64,000 nt of DNA from Saccharothrix obliqua (GTDB taxonomy: Bacteria > Actinomycetota > Actinomycetes > Mycobacteriales > Pseudonocardiaceae). Location: NCBI RefSeq assembly GCF_019375475.1, contig NZ_JAHXGQ010000003.1:1-64000 (forward strand), given 5' to 3'. This document shows positions 8,604-17,348 of the stretch, piece by piece. The notes below the pieces were generated by a model. The model made no database searches. It had not been told where the DNA came from and saw nothing but the letters and a program-made list of their open reading frames with translations. The position numbers and the translations under genes are program-made. Numbering within the stretch: position 1 is the first letter of the stretch; the number at the start of each line of letters is the position of its first letter.

Positions 8604-11159
8604 ATGAACGAGGTCGGTTCCCGGGCGTGGGTGGAGCACGCCGTGCGACAGGGCGTGGGCACCCGGCACGCGGTGACCGCGGGTTCGGTCTGGCTGGTGG
8701 TCAGGCCGGACTCCGCGGTCCTGCCGGCGCACGGCTGGAAGCTGCACGTGTCCTCGCGGGTGGCGAACTTCCCCGCACTGGTGGAAACCCTCGTCCCGCT
8801 GTTGGCGGCGGAGGGCTGCCTGTTCAAGCTCGCGTGCTCGGTCGAGGTCCTGCGCGACCTCAACGGCGGGCTGGCCGCGCCCGCGACCGTCGGCAAGGCG
8901 TTCACCGTCTACCCGCACCAGGACCGGGTCCGCGAGCTGGGCCTGCTGCTCGCGAACGCCCTGCGCGGGCACCAGGGTCCGCGCGTACTCAGCGACCGGC
9001 GGGTGTTGGCCAACTCCCCGGTGTACTACCGGTACGGGTCGATGACCGACGACCTGCGCCACGACCGGTTCGGGCGGCCGGAGATCCGCCTGCGCGGCCC
9101 GCGTGGCGAGGAGTTCGACGGCCTGGCCGGGCTGAGCTACCGGCAACCGCCGTGGGCGACCGACCCGTTCGCCGGCGGGGAACCGGGGCGGGGCGGTGAC
9201 GACACGCTCGTCGGCGGCCACTACCGCGTCACGGCGGGCGTCCGGGAATCGGCCCAGGGCAACGTGTACCGCGCGGTCGACACCCGTGACGGCCGGGCCG
9301 TGGTCGTCAAGCAGGCACGTGCCCACGTGGCGGAGTTCGGCGAGCGCAACGACAGCCGGCTGCGGTTGCGCAACGAGCGCCGCGTCCTCGACGTGCTCGC
9401 CGGCGTCGCGGGTGTGCCCCGGTTCGTGGACCACTTCCGGCACGGGGAGGACGAGTTCCTGGTCACCGACGACCGCGGTGCGCGGAACCTGGCCGACGAC
9501 GTGCGGCTGGGCGGACCGTACGCACCGGGCGGCGGCGTGCGCGGGCTCGACCGGCTCGCGGCGGCCGTGGCCGGGATCTTGGTCGCGGTGCACGAACGCG
9601 GCGTCACCATGCGGGACCTCACGCCCGCCAACACCATCACCGGCGAGTCGATCAGCGTCGTGGACTTCGGCCTGGCCGCGCACGCGGGTCTGCACCTGCC
9701 CGGCAGCACGCCGGGGTACGCGCCGGCCCGCCAGGTGCGTGACGAAACACCGCGCGACACCGACGACCTCCACGCGCTGGGCATGGTGCTGACCCACGCC
9801 CTGACCGGGATGCCCCCGGTGATCGCCGGTGACGACCTCGACCTGCCGCGGACCCGCGCGCTCCAGGCGCTCCGCCTTCGGTTCGGGTCCGCACCGGTCG
9901 GGATCGGCGCGGTCGTCGTGGCGCTGCTCGACGACGACGCCGGTCGCGCCCGCGAGGCGGTGCGGCGGATCGCCGCGGGCGGCAGGCCGGCCCCGGCGGT
10001 GATCCCGGTGCCCGCGCGGCCCGCGATGACGCCGGTGCTCGCGGCCGAGGTGGTCGGGAACCTGCGCGCGGACCTGCTCGACCGGGTCGACCGGGTGGTG
10101 CGGGCCGAGGCGGACACGTTGGCGTACCACGACTTCAGCGCCTACACCGGCAGCTCGGGCATGGGTCTGGAACTGCTGCACCACCTGCCGGGCCGACCGG
10201 ACGTCCGCCGCCGGGTCGCGGAGCTGGCGGAGTTCACCGCCCGGGTGGCGCGGCGACCGGGTGCGCGTCCCGGTCTCTACGGCGGCACGACGGGCGCCGA
10301 CGTCTTCCTGCGTGCCGCGGCCGACTTCGGCGTGGGCGCGGCCGACCGGGCGGTCCGCGGCCTGCCGCCGCCGGAGTGGGACGCGACGCCGGCCGACCTC
10401 GTGGACGGGCAGGCGGGCGTCGGGCTGGGCCACCTGCGCCTGCACCGGGTCGACGGCGACGCGGAGGACCTGGCGGTGGCCCGGCGGTGCCTGCGTGCCG
10501 TCCTCGCGGAGGAACCGGCCGGACGCGTCACGGAGGCGGGCGTGGCGGACGCCGGGCTGGGGCGCGCGCACGGGCTCGCCGGCGCGGTGGAGTTCCTGCT
10601 GCGCCACGCCGAGCACACCGGCGAGCCGCGGGCGCTCGACGCAGCCGCGCACCGCGCGCACCACCTGGCCCGCCACGCGCGGGCGCTGGTGGCCGAGGCA
10701 CGGGACCCGGCAGCCGAGCCGATGACCACGTCCTGGTGTCGAGGGCTGGCGGGGATCGGGCAGGTGCTGGCGCTCGCGGGCCGCGTGCTGGACGAACCCG
10801 GGCTGACCGCCCTGGCCCGGTCGGCGGCCGACGCGTGCGCGGCCCGCGTGCCCGGCATGGCGTCGCTCGGGCGGTGCTGCGGCGTGATCGGGGTCGGCGA
10901 GTTCTTCCTCGACCTGGCCGTGGCCGGGGGTTCCGAGCGGCACTGGGAAGCCGCGCTCGACGTCGCCTCGCACCTGCTGCTGCGCACCGGCGGCCCACCC
11001 GACCACCCGACCTTCGCCGCACCCGGCGCGAACCCCACGACGGCCACGTCGTGGGCACACGGCCTCGTCGGCGCACTCGCCTTCTTCCGCCGCCTGGCGG
11101 GCGGCGGGGACCCGGTGTCGGCGACCGGGGAGCTTTGGGATCCCCCGACGTTGCGGTAG
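8604..11159 (+). CDS. LanL-type (class IV) lanthipeptide synthetase with CCG cyclase motif
   Basis: This 851-aa protein has three domains: a phosphothreonine-lyase-like N-terminus (about 20-190; WKLHVS, FKLACS, VYYRYGS), a Ser/Thr kinase (about 205-480; VVVKQAR, MRDLTPANTI, VVDFGLA) and a LanC-like cyclase (about 505-851). It should phosphorylate and eliminate Ser/Thr in the peptide at 8423, then add Cys thiols. Zinc ligands are recognisable: C712 (SWCRGLAGIGQ) and C758 (SLGRCCGVIGVGEFF), with the same 46-residue spacing as NisC. The third ligand, normally His in a CHG motif, is C759 here, giving CCG. Retained zinc cysteines argue for class IV (LanL) rather than class III (LanKC), which lacks them. 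The start is ATG 8604, 22 bp after the precursor stop. Confidence 0.9.
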   Translation: MNEVGSRAWVEHAVRQGVGTRHAVTAGSVWLVVRPDSAVLPAHGWKLHVSSRVANFPALVETLVPLLAAEGCLFKLACSVEVLRDLNGGLAAPATVGKAFTVYPHQDRVRELGLLLANALRGHQGPRVLSDRRVLANSPVYYRYGSMTDDLRHDRFGRPEIRLRGPRGEEFDGLAGLSYRQPPWATDPFAGGEPGRGGDDTLVGGHYRVTAGVRESAQGNVYRAVDTRDGRAVVVKQARAHVAEFGERNDSRLRLRNERRVLDVLAGVAGVPRFVDHFRHGEDEFLVTDDRGARNLADDVRLGGPYAPGGGVRGLDRLAAAVAGILVAVHERGVTMRDLTPANTITGESISVVDFGLAAHAGLHLPGSTPGYAPARQVRDETPRDTDDLHALGMVLTHALTGMPPVIAGDDLDLPRTRALQALRLRFGSAPVGIGAVVVALLDDDAGRAREAVRRIAAGGRPAPAVIPVPARPAMTPVLAAEVVGNLRADLLDRVDRVVRAEADTLAYHDFSAYTGSSGMGLELLHHLPGRPDVRRRVAELAEFTARVARRPGARPGLYGGTTGADVFLRAAADFGVGAADRAVRGLPPPEWDATPADLVDGQAGVGLGHLRLHRVDGDAEDLAVARRCLRAVLAEEPAGRVTEAGVADAGLGRAHGLAGAVEFLLRHAEHTGEPRALDAAAHRAHHLARHARALVAEARDPAAEPMTTSWCRGLAGIGQVLALAGRVLDEPGLTALARSAADACAARVPGMASLGRCCGVIGVGEFFLDLAVAGGSERHWEAALDVASHLLLRTGGPPDHPTFAAPGANPTTATSWAHGLVGALAFFRRLAGGGDPVSATGELWDPPTLR

Positions 11160-11730
11160 CGACGCAGCGGCGATAAATGACCCCCGCCCCGTGTTCGATC
11201 AATCCGAGGCATTCGGGGTCCATGTTAGGCATCGGGCCGGGAATCACCGCGGACGACTTTATCTGCACCACAACCACCGCCGAATGTCGGTGATGGGGCT
11301 GTGCGAGGACATTCCGTCCGAGCTCGTGGTCGGGCGTCGCGGAGTGGCAGCCGAGTGCGGTGACGAAGTAAGCCGGTGGATGAACCGTCCACGTGTCGAC
11401 GAGTGCGCCGCCGCACTTCTTTCAAGTCGGTGGCACGTGGGCTCGGTGCACCCCCTACTTGTCGAGGTGCCCGGTCGCGTGACGCGCTCGCGCGACCGGC
11501 TCTCGCGCGCCGCGCCGCCGGTCGCGCGGCATGTCCGCGCCACGTCGGACGTAGATCAACTACGGGTGTGGCCAGTGGGCGTTCCAACCCGCGCCCCTTG
11601 GAGTACGGTCTCAGTCGGCAGTCGCACGGCTCGGAACGAGTAACACCAATGACGGTTTGTCGATAGCTAGTGGTACCGCCTGAAGAGCGGTTGCGTGTCA
11701 GAGCGGTTGAGGTCGAGGGGACGACACTCG
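11160..11730. other. Intergenic region between LanL and the dpd operon
   Basis: About 570 bp. There is no convincing gene; the open frames here lack codon bias and ribosome-binding sites. The stretch 11620-11690 is noticeably more AT-rich than its surroundings and is the most likely promoter zone for the dpd operon. A set of mutually exclusive hairpin arms lies at 11471-11528 (separate entry). No tRNA, integrase or attachment-site repeat was seen at this island boundary. Confidence 0.4.
11471..11528 (+). promoter_or_regulatory. Three-arm alternating inverted repeat upstream of dpdE
   Basis: CCGGTCGCG (11471-11479), CGCGACCGG (11491-11499) and CCGGTCGCG again (11518-11526) occur in series, so the middle arm can pair with either neighbour. 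The right pair extends to 11 bp (11489-11499 with 11518-11528). It could be an operator array or an attenuator-like leader. In DNA of this GC content such repeats also arise by chance. Confidence 0.35.
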
Positions 11731-14700
11731 ATGGTCGGTCAGGGGGGTTATGCGGACCAGTGGCAGGTGACCGGGACCCCGAGTGGCGAGCCGAACTCGC
11801 CGGGAACGAGGCAGTCGCAGCCCGTTCCCGCTGGTCGGTTCGTCGTGGATCGCGAACTGGGTTGGGGACGCCTGGATTCGGGCGGGGAACTCGTCCGGTT
11901 CTTCGATTCCCCGACGACACCCGAGGTGGTCCTGCCCGCGGCGGGACGTCAGTACCGCCTCTCGGTCCTGGCGGCGCAGGAGCGAGTGTGGTGGTTCGAC
12001 GGCGGGCGCTGGCTGGTCGGGCGGGTGAGTTCGCCCCGCACGGCGAGGGCGGACGACTACGTCGTCGACTTCCCCAATGGGCGCAGCGAGGTCGTACCCG
12101 CCGACGAGGTGCGGGTTCGGTGGTCGTTGCCGCTGGCCGACCCACTGGCCCTGCTTCGGGCAGGCACCGTGGAGACGCGGTACTTCCACTCGCGGCGCAC
12201 GGCCTTCCTGCGCGCGGTGACCGATCAGCGCAGTGCCTCGCGGCGCCTCGGTGGCCTGCTGTCCTCCGCTGTCGAACTCCACGACCACCAGATCGGCGCG
12301 GCTCGTCGGGTGCTGTCGGACCCGGTGCCCCGCTATCTGCTGGCCGACGAGGTCGGCCTCGGCAAGACGATCGAGGCCGGCCTGGTGATCCGGCAATTCC
12401 TGCTGGACGGGCCTGGTGCGGTGCTCGTGGTCGTGCCCGATCAACTCGTCGGCCAGTGGCGAGCCGAACTGGCTCTGAAGTTCCGCGTCGACGCGTTCCC
12501 CCGGAGGGTGGAGGTCGTCGGCCACTCCAGTGTTCGCGACGTTGCTCCCGAGTCCAGGGCGCTCACGGTTGTCGATGAGGCACACCGGTTCACCGACAAC
12601 GTCGACTACGGTCGACAAGATGATCGACAGGAGCGCTACGAGGCGCTGCGCGCGATCGCCCACGCCTCGGAAGCCCTCCTCCTGCTCAGCGCCACCCCGG
12701 TGCGGAGCAATGAGGACGCCTTCCTCGGACTCCTTCACCTGCTCGACCCGGAGAACTACTCGTTGTCGGACGTGGCGGGTTTCCGGCGGCGGGTCGAGAT
12801 GCGTGACGACCTGGCCGAGGCCATGGCGGCGCTCGACGCCGACACGCCCATCCGCTACCTCCGGTCGCCCCTCGACCGGGTCGCCACCCTGCTCCCGGAC
12901 GACCGGGTCGTCCAGGACGTCGTGGCACGGGTAGGCGACCTGATCTCGGCCGGACGCGCGGCTGAAGCGCGTGGCCAGGTCGAGCGCCTGCGCATCCACG
13001 TCTCCGAGGCGTACCGGCTCCACCGCCGGATGATCCGCAACCGCCGCGCCACCGCGATCAAGAGCTACTTCCCGGTACGTGGACGCGCCTTGGCGCAGTC
13101 GTGGCGGATCGCCGACCCGGATTGCCGGCGTCCCGCGCTGTTCACGATCCTCGAGGAACTGCGCTTCGAGTTGGAGATGGCGGGTACGCCCCTCGCCGGG
13201 CGCGTGCTCCAGGCTGTCATCGGGCGCGCACTCGCGCCCTTGACCGCACTCGGTGACCTGGTCGTGGCCCTGCGCGGCGGAGACGATCACGACTTGTCCC
13301 CGGGGGAGATCGCCGCTGTCGTCGAGTTGCGCACCGCGGGGTTGGCCGCGCACCTCGCGGACCAGGTGACGCGCTTGATGGACACCGAGTCATCGCAGAG
13401 CCGCATGTCGGCCGCGGTGGAGTGGGCACGCGCGCGAGTCGGACGAGGCAAGCACGTGATCGCGTGCTCCTACCCGAACACCGCGCGGGCAATGGCCGAG
13501 TTGGCGGCTCGCGAACTGGGACGTCATCGGGTGTCGGCGCTGCTCGAAGGCCAGAGCGAGGAGGAACGGGCTCGGCTGGCGGTCGCGTTCGCGCAGAGCG
13601 GGGAGAAGTCCGTCCTGGTGATCGACCGCTCCGCGGAGGAGGGCGCGAACCTGCAGTTCGTCAGCGAGGTCCTGCACCTTGACATTCCCACGTCCACGTC
13701 ACGACTGGAGCAGCGGCTCGGCCGCTTCGACAGGTGGAGTGAGCTGGGCGAGCCGGTGAAGTCCGTGGTCTTCCGAGAGGTGGACCCGGAACTCGAAGAG
13801 CAGTTCGGTGCTTGGACCGCGACCTTGCACGACGTTTTCGGGGCGTTCACGGCGTCCACGTCGACGCTCCAGTACGTTCTGGCGGACCTCGAGGCAGAGT
13901 TCTTCGACACCGCGGTTCACCGAGGTCCCGGCGCCGCGCGCGAGGCGTTGGCGGCCCGCTCGGGCACGCTGGACGAACAACGCCGGAAGATCGCGGGACA
14001 GGACCTGCTGGACAGCATCGAGGACCGCGCCGAGGACGAGGAGTTGACCAACCGACTGGCTGCGATCGACGCTCGGCGCAGGGAGGTCGAAGCCGCGATC
14101 GTGGCCTACGTGCACGAAATGCTGCACTTCACCGTCGACTACGATGACGACCTCATCCGGTTCGGGGTCAGCCGCAAGAAGCCGCCCTTGCTGACAGAAG
14201 CCGCCGTGGAGCAGATCGGACCACGGGTGTTCAAGCGCGCGTACACCGCGGACCGCATCACGGCAGGCGATGGCCACGGTTTCCTCCGCTGGGGTGAGCC
14301 GCTGGTCGACGCCTTCGCGGACTTCGCGGAGCGGGACGACCGGGGTCGGGCCTTCGCGGTCGAACTCGAACAACGTGCCGACACCTGGGACCGGGAGCCG
14401 GTCGTCGCCTTCTGCTTCGACGTGAAGGTGGCGCCTGGTCTGGTGGAGGAAGGCGACGAAGCGTTCACGAGGGCCGTGCGGGCTCGCGCCACGCGGTTCC
14501 TGCCGACCACGATCGAACGCGTGTGGTGGACGGGCCGAGGCCCGTGCACCGACGCGATGGTGAAGCTCCTGGAACGCGAACAGGGAATCAACCTGGGCAG
14601 CCGCCCCGAGCGATTCCACGAACTGATCGCGCCGTTCGACTGGGCTCGTGCCTGCCGGGAGGCGTTCGAAGGGGCGGTCGCCCACGTCCGCGCTCGGCCT

Positions 14701-14913
14701 GATGTCGTGCGTGGCCTGGCCGGTGCGCGAGAGCGCGCCACAGCGGCCCAGGCGCACGAGGACATCATCCTGGCGACGCGTTCGCTCGGCCGCGCCGACG
14801 TCCTCGGCGCCGATTCCCGCCTGGTCGATGCGCTCGACCACAGCCTGGCCAACCCGTCGTTCACCTTGGAGAGCTGCGGAGCGGTCTTCATCACCTGGGC
14901 GGGACCGGAGTGA
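11731..14913 (+). CDS. dpdE: DpdE, SNF2-type helicase/translocase of the Dpd restriction module
   Basis: This 1060-aa superfamily 2 ATPase has SNF2 character. After an N-terminal strand-rich domain (GRFVVDRELGWGRLDSGGEL) come Walker A LADEVGLGKTIEAG (K212), DEAH box VVDEAHRF (about residue 280), motif III LLLLSATPVRSN and motif VI SRLEQRLGRFDRW (about residue 658), then a C-terminal region of about 350 residues. In Dpd systems DpdE is one of the proteins needed for restriction of DNA lacking the 7-deazaguanine mark; its exact step is unknown. ATG 11731 follows GAGGGG by 10 nt; GTG 11695 in the same frame is an alternative. First gene of the eight-gene operon, overlapping dpdF by 4 bp. Assignment rests on domain type plus the order of the following genes. 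Confidence 0.85.
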   Translation: MVGQGGYADQWQVTGTPSGEPNSPGTRQSQPVPAGRFVVDRELGWGRLDSGGELVRFFDSPTTPEVVLPAAGRQYRLSVLAAQERVWWFDGGRWLVGRVSSPRTARADDYVVDFPNGRSEVVPADEVRVRWSLPLADPLALLRAGTVETRYFHSRRTAFLRAVTDQRSASRRLGGLLSSAVELHDHQIGAARRVLSDPVPRYLLADEVGLGKTIEAGLVIRQFLLDGPGAVLVVVPDQLVGQWRAELALKFRVDAFPRRVEVVGHSSVRDVAPESRALTVVDEAHRFTDNVDYGRQDDRQERYEALRAIAHASEALLLLSATPVRSNEDAFLGLLHLLDPENYSLSDVAGFRRRVEMRDDLAEAMAALDADTPIRYLRSPLDRVATLLPDDRVVQDVVARVGDLISAGRAAEARGQVERLRIHVSEAYRLHRRMIRNRRATAIKSYFPVRGRALAQSWRIADPDCRRPALFTILEELRFELEMAGTPLAGRVLQAVIGRALAPLTALGDLVVALRGGDDHDLSPGEIAAVVELRTAGLAAHLADQVTRLMDTESSQSRMSAAVEWARARVGRGKHVIACSYPNTARAMAELAARELGRHRVSALLEGQSEEERARLAVAFAQSGEKSVLVIDRSAEEGANLQFVSEVLHLDIPTSTSRLEQRLGRFDRWSELGEPVKSVVFREVDPELEEQFGAWTATLHDVFGAFTASTSTLQYVLADLEAEFFDTAVHRGPGAAREALAARSGTLDEQRRKIAGQDLLDSIEDRAEDEELTNRLAAIDARRREVEAAIVAYVHEMLHFTVDYDDDLIRFGVSRKKPPLLTEAAVEQIGPRVFKRAYTADRITAGDGHGFLRWGEPLVDAFADFAERDDRGRAFAVELEQRADTWDREPVVAFCFDVKVAPGLVEEGDEAFTRAVRARATRFLPTTIERVWWTGRGPCTDAMVKLLEREQGINLGSRPERFHELIAPFDWARACREAFEGAVAHVRARPDVVRGLAGARERATAAQAHEDIILATRSLGRADVLGADSRLVDALDHSLANPSFTLESCGAVFITWAGPE

Positions 14914-17348
14914 CCGTGTTGACGTTGGCGGACATCGCCGAAGCCTCTCCTCGCTTGGTCCGCAGGCTGAAGTCCTCGCGGAACATCTCCGCCGCGGAAC
15001 TGCTGCCGCTGGTCCGAGCGGTTCTGGTGGCCCGTCGCTACCAGGCGCTGTCGGCGGACGCGGACGAGTTGAGCGCCATCCCGGACGCGGTGTGGGAAGC
15101 GCACGGCTTCGTCGGGATCAGCCGGGGCGTGTGGAAGGCAGAGCCGTGGACACCGGCCTGGCTGGACCACCACGGCACGCCTCCGGACGAGGAAGTCGCC
15201 CGTCGAACCCGGCGTCGCGCCAACTGGGCGCTCGCCGCCGACAACTTCTACCGCGACACGATGCGGCGGGCGGAGTACCTGAGCCCGGGGCAGAAGGCGG
15301 CTGTGCGCGCCCTGCGCATCGCGGAGCCCGGCGATGCCCTGATCTGCGTGTTGCCCACCGGATCGGGCAAGACGGATGTGGTGCTCGCCCGTGCACTGGC
15401 GGCCCGCCCGCGGCAGACCTGCCTGATCGTGCCGACTGTTGCCCTTGCCCTCGACCTGGAACAGCGGGTTCGGAACCTGACCGGCGACACGGCGACATAC
15501 GTCTACCACGGCGAACTCACCCAGGAGGCCAAGGAAGGATTCGCGCGCCGGGTGCGGGACGGCACCCAGTGGTTGGTGATCACCTCACCCGAGGCCGCGT
15601 GCACGACACTGGCGCGGCCGTTGGAGGCCGCTGCCGCCGCAGGCCGCCTCGACCTGATCGCGATCGACGAGGCGCACATGGTCGCGGAGTGGGGCGACGA
15701 CTTCAGACCCGCTTTCCACAGCCTGGCCGGTCTCCGGAGGCGGTTGGTCGACCTGGCTCCCGCGACCGGGCGGCCGGTCACCGCGATGCTGACGGCGACG
15801 TTGGACGACTACGGACTGGAGACGCTGCGCCGACTCTTCCCCGGCGAGCGGGAACTGCTCGTCTCCGCCCAAGTCACGCGGCCCGAGCCCTCCTGGTGGT
15901 CGCGCCACTGCGAGACGGAGGAGGAGAAGCGGGACCGCTTCCTCGAGTTGTGCCGCCATCTGCCGCGACCGCTGATCGTGTACACGTCACTGCACACGTC
16001 GGAGCGCTCCACCAACATCCACACCGTTCGGAACTGGTTGGTCTCCGCCGGCCTCCGCGCGGTGGCCCTGATCGGTGGGGGCGCGTCCGTGCAGGAGCAC
16101 CGGGCCGCCGCCGACGGGTTGGCGCTGCGCGGGGAGGAGGACGCCGACGTCGACGTGGTCGTCGCGACATCGGCGTTCGGCCTGGGCGTGGACATCCAGG
16201 ACGTGCGTGCCGTCATCCACCTCTGCGTGCCCGAGTCCGTCGACCGGCTGTACCAGGAAGTAGGCCGGGCAGGAAGGGATGGTTGTGCCTCCGCGTCCGT
16301 TGTGCTGTGGACCGACACCGACGCGGAGGTCGCCCGGAGCATGTCCGAGGCGCGGTTGATCGGTGACCGGAAAGCCTGGAAGCGCTGGCGCAGCATGCGC
16401 CTCGGCACGGTCGAGAACGGTGTGATGAGGGTCGATCTCACCGCTTCGACGGAGGACGTCGGATTCCCGTGGAGCGACGCCAACCGCTATTGGAACCTCC
16501 AGACCCTGAGCGCGATGGACCGTGCCGGTATGGTCGAACTCGATTGGCAACCCGCCTTCGACATCCCGGTCGACGTCACGGAACAACAACTCCAGGACGC
16601 TTTTGCGGCGCAACGCACGTCGACCGCCGTTCGCATCGTCGCCGGGGACCTCGCGGACGAACAACGCTTCAAGCAACGGTTCCGGGATGCGCAGGACCAG
16701 AGCCGGTCTGCCGGAGCGGCTTCGCTGCGGTCGGCGATGGAGGTCCTGTCCGGTAGTGGCGGCTGTGTGAACCGCTTCCTGGCCGACCACTACCGGTTGA
16801 CGACGGAGTCGGGCCGGCTCACCGCGATCAGGCAGTGCGGGGGCTGTCCGAGTTGCCGTGTCGCGCGCGCATCACCGGTGTCGTCGGCCGCTCCGGCGTT
16901 GCCGCTGTTCAGCGGTCGGTTGACGATCGAGCCCCGGATGTCGCTGAAGGCGTTGGCGTCCGCGGGCAAGTTGTGCGTGTGGACCGATGGCAGGCAACTC
17001 GACGCGGAGCAGGAGTTGGTGAGGCGCCTCGTCGACCACGGCGTGGTGGCTCTCGTGTCGGGGGAGCCATGGTCGCCGGCTCCGCGCCGGGTGAACGGCG
17101 TGTGGTGGGAAGACGTCGCCTCCGACGGCAACGGGTTCCGGAATGCTCTCCGCGTTCCGACGCTCGCTCGCATCGACGACCAGTTCCCCGTCGAGAAGTC
17201 CGCACTGCTGCTGTCCAAGTTGTCACGCGGACCACTGACCGTGGTACTGACAACCGCTGATCAACCCAGCCCCTTCGACGACCGGCTACTGCTCCGGGAG
17301 TCCTGGGGGCGCGCATATCGCGTCGAACAAATGTTGCGGAGGCTGTAG
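14910..17348 (+). CDS. dpdF: DpdF, RecQ-like DNA helicase
   Basis: The product is an 812-aa RecQ-family helicase. Motifs include Walker A CVLPTGSGKTDVV (K154), DEAH box IAIDEAHMVAEWGDDFRPAF (about residue 252), SF2 motif V VVATSAFGLGVDIQDVRAVI, motif VI YQEVGRAGRDG (about residue 449) and a RecQ-type zinc site made of a single Cys (GGCVNRF) followed by CGGCPSC (about residues 643-649). An N-terminal region of about 120 residues and a C-terminal region of about 160 residues are specific to this family. The GTG start overlaps the dpdE stop as GTGA, indicating coupled translation. In the Dpd system this is the RecQ-like subunit of the restriction set. Confidence 0.87.
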   Translation: MTVLTLADIAEASPRLVRRLKSSRNISAAELLPLVRAVLVARRYQALSADADELSAIPDAVWEAHGFVGISRGVWKAEPWTPAWLDHHGTPPDEEVARRTRRRANWALAADNFYRDTMRRAEYLSPGQKAAVRALRIAEPGDALICVLPTGSGKTDVVLARALAARPRQTCLIVPTVALALDLEQRVRNLTGDTATYVYHGELTQEAKEGFARRVRDGTQWLVITSPEAACTTLARPLEAAAAAGRLDLIAIDEAHMVAEWGDDFRPAFHSLAGLRRRLVDLAPATGRPVTAMLTATLDDYGLETLRRLFPGERELLVSAQVTRPEPSWWSRHCETEEEKRDRFLELCRHLPRPLIVYTSLHTSERSTNIHTVRNWLVSAGLRAVALIGGGASVQEHRAAADGLALRGEEDADVDVVVATSAFGLGVDIQDVRAVIHLCVPESVDRLYQEVGRAGRDGCASASVVLWTDTDAEVARSMSEARLIGDRKAWKRWRSMRLGTVENGVMRVDLTASTEDVGFPWSDANRYWNLQTLSAMDRAGMVELDWQPAFDIPVDVTEQQLQDAFAAQRTSTAVRIVAGDLADEQRFKQRFRDAQDQSRSAGAASLRSAMEVLSGSGGCVNRFLADHYRLTTESGRLTAIRQCGGCPSCRVARASPVSSAAPALPLFSGRLTIEPRMSLKALASAGKLCVWTDGRQLDAEQELVRRLVDHGVVALVSGEPWSPAPRRVNGVWWEDVASDGNGFRNALRVPTLARIDDQFPVEKSALLLSKLSRGPLTVVLTTADQPSPFDDRLLLRESWGRAYRVEQMLRRL

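Noticed and set aside
11160..11277. Second lanthipeptide-type small ORF on the minus strand after LanL
   Set aside because: A short frame exists, but it has no leader-like segment or Ser/Cys-rich core and runs antisense into the LanL gene.
11191..11643. Plus-strand frame of 150 codons between LanL and dpdE
   Set aside because: No codon bias or ribosome-binding site; it crosses the hairpin array and the AT-rich promoter zone.
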